A stretch of DNA of 39,269 nucleotides from a virus, in the IMG/VR virus record IMGVR_UViG_3300005541_000012, positions 1-39,269 of that record. The stretch is one strand, 5' to 3'. The notes under the pieces were generated by a model that was given only the letters and a program-made list of their open reading frames with translations, had not been told where the DNA came from and did not search any database. The position numbers and the translations under genes are program-made. Positions within the stretch are counted from its first letter, which is position 1. The number at the start of each line of letters is the position of its first letter. Shown piece by piece: positions 35,149 through 39,269 of this stretch.

Positions 35149-36470
35149 ACGAACGCCTGTTCAAGGACTTCGAGGCTCGCCGGTTCTGCTCCTTCGGCAT
35201 CACCGAAACGATAACCGCCGCGCTCGTGAGCGTTGTCGGAGAAACCGCTGCGGAAATTGCTGCGCCGGCTCTGCTCGGCGCTGCCGGCGGCGCGACGTTA
35301 TCAGGGTTGACGGGTGGCGATCCTCTCAAAGGCACGATTTTTGGCGCGATCTCGGGCGGCCTGGGTGGCGCCGGTGGAATTTTGGGCACCGAAGCCGGCA
35401 TCGGCTCGACGGCTGGGACGGTGCTCGGCGGCGCTGCCGGCGGCGCATTGGGGAGCGCCGTCACGGGCGGCAAGCCGCTTACTGGCGCGCTGGAAGGTGC
35501 TGCCGGTGGCGCCCTCAGCTCCGCCCTGTCATCGGGCACGACGCCATCGGGCAGCACGCCAGGCGCAGCCGCAGCGGGCGGTGGGGGCGGTCCCGGTGGT
35601 GGCACGGCCCCAGCACCGGCCTCGGTGCCGATCACGTCGCCCGACATCCTCTCCGGCGATACCGCGAGCGTGCTGTCGGGTGGCGGCGGTGCGCCGGTAG
35701 TGACCGCGCCGGGTGCCTCGCCACCTACGGGATCGGTGCCGCTGGGCACCACGGGAGCGCCTGGGGCTACGTCCAGTGGCCTCGGCAGCGTTTCGTTGAC
35801 GCCTTCGTTCAGTGCTCAGGTGGCCGGGGAAACTGCGGGCGGGACTCCCGGCGCTACTCCCTATGCGCCCGCAACCGGAGCGCTCGTCAGCAACGCGCTC
35901 GGCGGCGATACCGGCGGCGGGGCTGGTGCGGGCGGCGGCGGAGGTGCAACTGCGGCACCGGCAGCAGGCGGCGGCGGCTTCCTCAGCAAGCTGACCAGCC
36001 CCGGCGCGCTGATCGGTGCCGCCGGACTCGGTTTCGAAGCTCTTAATGCCAACAAGCCGGCACCGAACCAGCCGCAAATTCAGGCGCAGGCCAACCAACT
36101 TGCTTTCCAGGGCAACCAGCTTCAGTCGTTCCTGACCTCGGGGACGCTACCGGCGGGGGTACAGCAATCGCTCACGACGGCCGGCAATGACGCCAAGGCG
36201 ACGATCCGCAGCGAATACGCCGCCCGCGGCATGAGCGGATCGTCGGCGGAACAGCAGGATTTGGCCAATGTCGATGCCCGTATCGCCTCGCAGGGGGCCA
36301 CGATCGCCACCAATCTGTTGCAGACCGGCGTGCAGGAAACGAACCTCTCGTCACAGCTCTATGGAGAGTTGATGAATTTCGCGATCCAGCAGGACAATGC
36401 GCTGGGCTCCGCGATCTCCGGCTTCGCGATTGCCGCCGCGGGTGGTATCCCCAACCTGAAGGTGGCATGA
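35142..36470 (+). CDS. Gly/Ala-rich DNA-ejection protein, 442 aa
   Basis: Starts MLNERLFKDFEARRFCSFGI. Residues about 25-150 are hydrophobic Gly-rich (LLGAAGGATLSGLTGGDPLK, GTIFGAISGGLGGAGGILGT), able to span membranes, followed by Pro/Gly/Thr disorder and a helical C-terminus (RSEYAARGMSGSSAEQQDLA). Layout resembles P22 gp7/gp20-class proteins that pass into the host envelope during DNA entry. Seven-base overlap with the previous gene. Confidence 0.55.
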   Translation: MLNERLFKDFEARRFCSFGITETITAALVSVVGETAAEIAAPALLGAAGGATLSGLTGGDPLKGTIFGAISGGLGGAGGILGTEAGIGSTAGTVLGGAAGGALGSAVTGGKPLTGALEGAAGGALSSALSSGTTPSGSTPGAAAAGGGGGPGGGTAPAPASVPITSPDILSGDTASVLSGGGGAPVVTAPGASPPTGSVPLGTTGAPGATSSGLGSVSLTPSFSAQVAGETAGGTPGATPYAPATGALVSNALGGDTGGGAGAGGGGGATAAPAAGGGGFLSKLTSPGALIGAAGLGFEALNANKPAPNQPQIQAQANQLAFQGNQLQSFLTSGTLPAGVQQSLTTAGNDAKATIRSEYAARGMSGSSAEQQDLANVDARIASQGATIATNLLQTGVQETNLSSQLYGELMNFAIQQDNALGSAISGFAIAAAGGIPNLKVA

Positions 36471-36471
36471 C

Positions 36472-37773
36472 ATGCCCGACGCCCTGACGCCCGACACGTC
36501 CTCTCCGCTCGATGCCGGCTCCGCGGCGTCATCGATCATGTCCGCCGGCAAGGCCACGTCGGGCAAGATCGACAATCTGGTCACCGAGAGCGAGCAACAA
36601 TTGGCGGCAAACCGCGCCAAGGAAGACGCCCTTGTGCCGCCGAAACTCGACATCCCGCCGCCGCCCACGACGCAGGCGCGTAGCCCGCTGCAAGCCTTCG
36701 GCTCGTCGGCCGGTCTGCTCGCCGTGCTCGGCGGGCTGATCACCCGGCAGCCGCTCAAGAACTCGCTCAATGCCGCGACCGGCGTCATGACCGCCTACCG
36801 GGCACAGGACATGGCCGCGGCGCAGCAACAATTCGATGTCTGGAAGGCGAACACCTCGAACGCGATCAAACTCGCCGAGTTCGAGCAGAACGCCTATCGC
36901 GCCGCGATCGAGAAGTATCAGGGCGACGATCGCGCCATCATCGCGAACCTCCAGGCGCAGGGGCACGCCTTCGAAAACCAGCTCATGGCGAATGTCAGCA
37001 CCGTCGCCGATGCCGAGAAGATCATCAATGAGCAGAAGCGGCTGACGAACGATCTGCAAAAGAGCATGGGCGATATCGAGAAGCAAAAGGCGCTCAAGGA
37101 CGCCATCGATCAGTTGCGCGGCTCGCCGGAATTTCAGAACGCGACGCCGCAAGGCAAAATGCAGCAGTTGCAGGGCGTCTTCCAGCAGCATCCCGAGACC
37201 TTGGCGCAGATGGAGGCGGGCATCGTTCAAAATCGCTCCGCCTCGTTGCAACAGCAGGGCGTGCCCAAGGACAAAGCCGATCAGCAGGCGCTCAAGGAAG
37301 TGCAGGCGATCATTCATCCGCAGACGAGTTCGGAAGCCAAGGCCGCGCAGGCGACGAAGCAGATCGATACGCTGACCAAGCAGGCCGACGATCTTCTCGC
37401 TCAGATCGAAGCCAATCCCGAAGTGGCGGGGACAAGAGGCAAAGTGCTTGGCACCTGGGAAACACTAAAGGGTGTGGCCAACCCATGGGCCAAAACCGAT
37501 CCGGCTTTTCAAAAATTTGAGACGGATATGATCAATTTCCGCACCGAGGCCAATCTCGCGATCTCGACCAGCAAATATCTCAGCCGGGAGCGCGCCCTAC
37601 AAATCCAAAAGGCATTGCCGGGATTGGAGAGCTTCACCAGCGCTCAAGACGCGAAGGCGGCGATCTCGGCCGTCAAAAGCCTGATCCAAGGCGCAAAAAA
37701 CGATCTGCCGACCGAAGGCGAGGGCGTGCAAAATCTGACGGACGACGAACTCCGAAAACAATTGGGGCTGTGA
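36472..37773 (+). CDS. coiled-coil internal virion/ejection protein, 433 aa
   Basis: MPDALTPDTSSPLDAGSAAS with a hydrophobic segment (FGSSAGLLAVLGGLITRQPL) and then long helices with Gln/Glu/Lys-rich coiled coil (AEKIINEQKRLTNDLQKSMG, and later SEAKAAQATKQIDTLTKQAD). It ends NLTDDELRKQLGL. Between a Gly-rich ejection protein and a very large one, the three genes fit the trio of podovirus ejection proteins. Confidence 0.6.
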   Translation: MPDALTPDTSSPLDAGSAASSIMSAGKATSGKIDNLVTESEQQLAANRAKEDALVPPKLDIPPPPTTQARSPLQAFGSSAGLLAVLGGLITRQPLKNSLNAATGVMTAYRAQDMAAAQQQFDVWKANTSNAIKLAEFEQNAYRAAIEKYQGDDRAIIANLQAQGHAFENQLMANVSTVADAEKIINEQKRLTNDLQKSMGDIEKQKALKDAIDQLRGSPEFQNATPQGKMQQLQGVFQQHPETLAQMEAGIVQNRSASLQQQGVPKDKADQQALKEVQAIIHPQTSSEAKAAQATKQIDTLTKQADDLLAQIEANPEVAGTRGKVLGTWETLKGVANPWAKTDPAFQKFETDMINFRTEANLAISTSKYLSRERALQIQKALPGLESFTSAQDAKAAISAVKSLIQGAKNDLPTEGEGVQNLTDDELRKQLGL

Positions 37774-39269
37774 ATGGCCGATCTCTCCACGGCTGAGGAT
37801 CTGCTGAGCGCGCGCCGCTCCGTTGTCGAGGCCAATCCCGGCTCATTCATGATCTCGCCCGCCGAAGCGCAGGCGCAAGCCACCGACTTGCGCGAGATCG
37901 CGGCGAGGCGAGGCACCAAGGATACGAAGAAAGGCGATGAGGGCGGAAAGGCCGGCGACTCCGGGGTGCAGCCCCAATTCGGCAAAGATGAATTGCTGGC
38001 TGAGGCTTACCGCCGCGGCATTTTGTCGCCAGAGAAAAAAGCCGCCTACGAAGAGGCGCAACGCCGCGGGCTGGTGAAGCAGAAGACCGACGACGGCAAG
38101 GAGATCGCGCCCGATCCGCGCAATCCGAACCGCGTCATCATCACCGACACCAAGACCGGCGAAAGCGTGACGATGACCAAGCCGGAACTCAAGTTCGGCG
38201 AGTCCGTCCGCAAACTGCTCGGCCCCGAGCATGGCCCGCTGCCCGATGTCGATTACGACAGCGGCACCGATTGGGTCGACAAGGTGGCGCTCGATCAAGC
38301 CGACAACGAGAAGGAGAAGCGGCTTTATCTCGATCAGCGCTACGGCAAGGCCAACGTCCAGCAGGATCCCAACGGCATCTTCTACGTCATCAAGGGCGGC
38401 AAGAAGGTGGCGCCGGGCGGCGGCGGCTTCATGGCGCGGTTCAGCGCCGATGTCGTCGCCGAAGGGCCGGTGTTTGCTGGCGCAACGGGCGGCGCCGTGC
38501 TCGGCGGTGGCCTCGGCGGGCCTCCGGGCGCCGCGGGCGGGGCCGCGATCGGCGGCGCGCTGGGCAAGGAAACGATCGAAACATCGAAGCGCCTGCGCGG
38601 CGTCTCGAGCAAGACGCCCGGCGAGGAGGCGGCGGCGGTCGGCCGTGCCGGCTTGGAGATGGGCGGGTCCGAACTCGGCGGGCAGGCAATCTCCCGCGCG
38701 GTCGGGCGAATGACGGCGGGTGCCGTGCCGGCCAAGGCTTCCGGCACCACGCCCGAAACTCGCCGTCTTTCCGCCATCACGACCGAGGGAGGCGCCGCGC
38801 CGCCGATCCGCTCGGCATTGCCCGACATGCGGGTGACCCAGTTCCATCAGGCGCTCGGCGAAAAGCTCGCTGGTTCGATGATCGAGACCAAGAATCTCAG
38901 CTACATCGAGCAGGAGATGCACGCGTTGCTGAAAAGCGCCGGGTTCGAGGATCATGAAATCCCGGCGGCGATGGCGGAAATCCTGAACCCGTCCGCGGCA
39001 CTCTCGACGGCCGATCTCGGCAAGGAACTCGGGACCAACGTTCAGCTTTACACCAAGGGCTTGCAGACCGCCGCCGATGCCGCTAGAGACTCCGCCGAGA
39101 ACACGCTTGAGCGCCAACTCGCTCAGATCAAGGTGCTGGTGAAGGAACGCAAGGCGGCCGGCGATCTGGCACCCGATGTCGCCGATGCCATCATGACCGC
39201 GCGCAAGGAGTTTTCCCGCTCGATGCAGCGCATCTATGGCCGGATCGACGATCTGGTCGGCGACCAGCC
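37774..39269 (+). CDS. large ejection protein, 5' part, runs off right end
   Basis: ATG 37774 follows the previous stop directly. At least 498 codons: MADLSTAEDLLSARRSVVEA, Lys/Glu-rich first 120 residues, DYDSGTDWVDKVALDQADNE, then a Gly/Ala-rich hydrophobic region (GATGGAVLGGGLGGPPGAAG) able to cross a membrane and a long helical region. The third and largest of the putative ejection proteins; no lytic transglycosylase motif is visible in the part seen. Confidence 0.6.
   Translation, partial: MADLSTAEDLLSARRSVVEANPGSFMISPAEAQAQATDLREIAARRGTKDTKKGDEGGKAGDSGVQPQFGKDELLAEAYRRGILSPEKKAAYEEAQRRGLVKQKTDDGKEIAPDPRNPNRVIITDTKTGESVTMTKPELKFGESVRKLLGPEHGPLPDVDYDSGTDWVDKVALDQADNEKEKRLYLDQRYGKANVQQDPNGIFYVIKGGKKVAPGGGGFMARFSADVVAEGPVFAGATGGAVLGGGLGGPPGAAGGAAIGGALGKETIETSKRLRGVSSKTPGEEAAAVGRAGLEMGGSELGGQAISRAVGRMTAGAVPAKASGTTPETRRLSAITTEGGAAPPIRSALPDMRVTQFHQALGEKLAGSMIETKNLSYIEQEMHALLKSAGFEDHEIPAAMAEILNPSAALSTADLGKELGTNVQLYTKGLQTAADAARDSAENTLERQLAQIKVLVKERKAAGDLAPDVADAIMTARKEFSRSMQRIYGRIDDLVGDQ

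Overview
The window is about 39.3 kb of a GC-rich temperate tailed phage or prophage. Head and tail gene content (terminase, portal, scaffold, capsid, P22 gp4-like and gp10-like tail factors, long glycine-rich and coiled-coil ejection proteins) points to a short-tailed podovirus-like virion. Codon use, GC content, a GcrA-like fragment and small genes of types common in Bradyrhizobium/Rhodopseudomonas prophages suggest a Hyphomicrobiales host. This host call is inference; no host gene is present.

Layout. 1-336: two small leftward genes. 457-2936: rightward early unit (Cro-like repressor, RuvC-like resolvase, truncated GcrA-like gene, a structured RNA element, replication initiator, second replication protein). 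2908-8752: tightly coupled leftward accessory genes, mostly hypothetical, interrupted by one rightward zinc-ribbon gene (4979-5536). 8753-10608: largely non-coding, with an RHH gene, hairpins, a DNA-cytosine-methylase remnant, a terminator and two copies of a dispersed 18-bp operator. 10609-13398: 35 abutting tRNA genes, all with encoded CCA, covering all 20 amino acids. 13400-22755: HNH nuclease, secreted and metal-binding small proteins, serine recombinase, lipoprotein, methyltransferase, J-domain protein and terminase. 22682-26664: a leftward block holding a GT9 glycosyltransferase and, unusually, the portal gene. 26809-39269: rightward morphogenesis genes (17-residue basic peptide, scaffold, capsid, head/tail factors, ejection proteins), running off the right end.

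The most striking element is the tRNA array. Eleven tRNAs lack the universal D-loop G18-G19, and every one also carries a changed T-loop at positions 55/56, while the other 24 keep both. This looks like compensatory covariation at the tRNA elbow, not decay. Four tRNAs have C33 instead of U33, and four leucine tRNAs lack the long variable arm. The Shine-Dalgarno of the HNH gene lies inside the acceptor stem of the last tRNA, so making that tRNA and translating HNH from one transcript should compete.

Regulation. Five copies of an 18-bp dyad (GATCACG-NNNN-CGTGATC type) lie only between genes at 8841, 10297, 14020, 15947 and 24760. This spacing resembles phage stoperators. Adjacent genes often share ATGA or GTGA start/stop overlaps, indicating translational coupling.
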